Assembly: GCF_935825525.1 (NCBI RefSeq)
Contig: NZ_CAKXZT010000168.1
Span: forward strand, 16,453 to 80,452
Source of the DNA: Mesorhizobium escarrei
GTDB lineage: Bacteria > Pseudomonadota > Alphaproteobacteria > Rhizobiales > Rhizobiaceae
Reading direction: 5' to 3'
Length of the DNA: 64,000 bases
Shown here: positions 63,951 to 64,000 of the stretch, one piece after another
Layout: every line of letters starts with the position of its first letter
Numbering within the stretch: position 1 is the stretch's first letter
The notes under the pieces: generated by a model
Told to the model about the DNA's origin: nothing
The model's database searches: none
Seen by the model: only the letters and a program-made list of their open reading frames with translations
Program-made: the position numbers and the translations under genes

Positions 63951-64000
63951 GGGGTCGGCGGGACAGCGGCCCCCTCTGTCCTGCCGGACATCTCCCCCAC
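63951..64000. repeat. Palindromic repeat truncated by the window end
   Basis: GGGGTCGGCGGGACAGCGGC is followed by CCCCCTCTGTCCTGCCGGAC and ATCTCCCCCAC. This matches the inner family of the composite at 17297-17670. Confidence 0.75.

Overview
The window looks like chromosome of an alphaproteobacterium of the order Hyphomicrobiales, most likely Mesorhizobium or a close relative. This rests on high GC, dense strand-coherent operons, many ABC transporters for small carbon sources, and several families of palindromic intergenic repeats typical of rhizobia. I see no tRNA, rRNA, CRISPR array, transposase, integrase or phage gene. About 49 genes or gene remnants are supported.

Region 1 (1-9.6 kb) is a catabolic block built on a molybdenum hydroxylase. 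After the last codons of a Rieske ferredoxin and a diverged PanB-like protein (+ strand), a minus-strand operon runs from 8464 to 1221: SRPBCC protein, FAD subunit, 2Fe-2S subunit, a molybdopterin subunit split into two ORFs, a MoxR/CoxD ATPase, a VWA/CoxE protein and an amidohydrolase. An AraC regulator lies just upstream. A 12-bp motif occurs in four tandem copies before the operon and once, inverted, before araC, and is a strong operator candidate. The substrate is unknown.

Region 2 (9.6-17.2 kb) holds a ribose-type ABC transporter (permease and ATPase diverging from the binding protein), a hydroxyisobutyrate-type dehydrogenase diverging from an extended SDR, and two GntR/FCD regulators with near-identical DNA-binding domains. 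Two related palindromes in the divergent intergenic regions suggest one regulon.

Region 3 (17.2-27.4 kb) holds a repeat-rich intergenic stretch, a DUF3175 gene, an MFS transporter, an ArsR/AHSA1 pair with a small membrane protein, and a LacI-controlled operon: binding protein, double ATPase, two different permeases and gluconokinase. Region 4 (27.4-33.8 kb) is for sulfur: an Rrf2 regulator, two sulfate-binding proteins and CysT-CysW-CysA, with a vapB antitoxin beside a vapC toxin remnant in the middle.

Region 5 (34-52 kb) is a cell-envelope block: penicillin-binding protein 1C and a giant alpha-2-macroglobulin on one strand, and TamA-TamB on the other. TamB is unusually long (2638 aa) because a 622-residue unit is tandemly repeated. 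Region 6 (52-64 kb) has a peptide/opine-type ABC transporter with a fused double ATPase, a small lipoprotein transglycosylase, and an MttB-family methyltransferase next to a dimethylglycine/sarcosine dehydrogenase-like flavoprotein. The last pair suggests use of methylated amines.

The points most worth a second look are the split molybdenum hydroxylase operon with its iteron-like operator, a palindromic element that has become coding sequence inside coxE, the TamB tandem expansion, the collapsed vapC gene, and covarying copies of a 47-bp palindrome.
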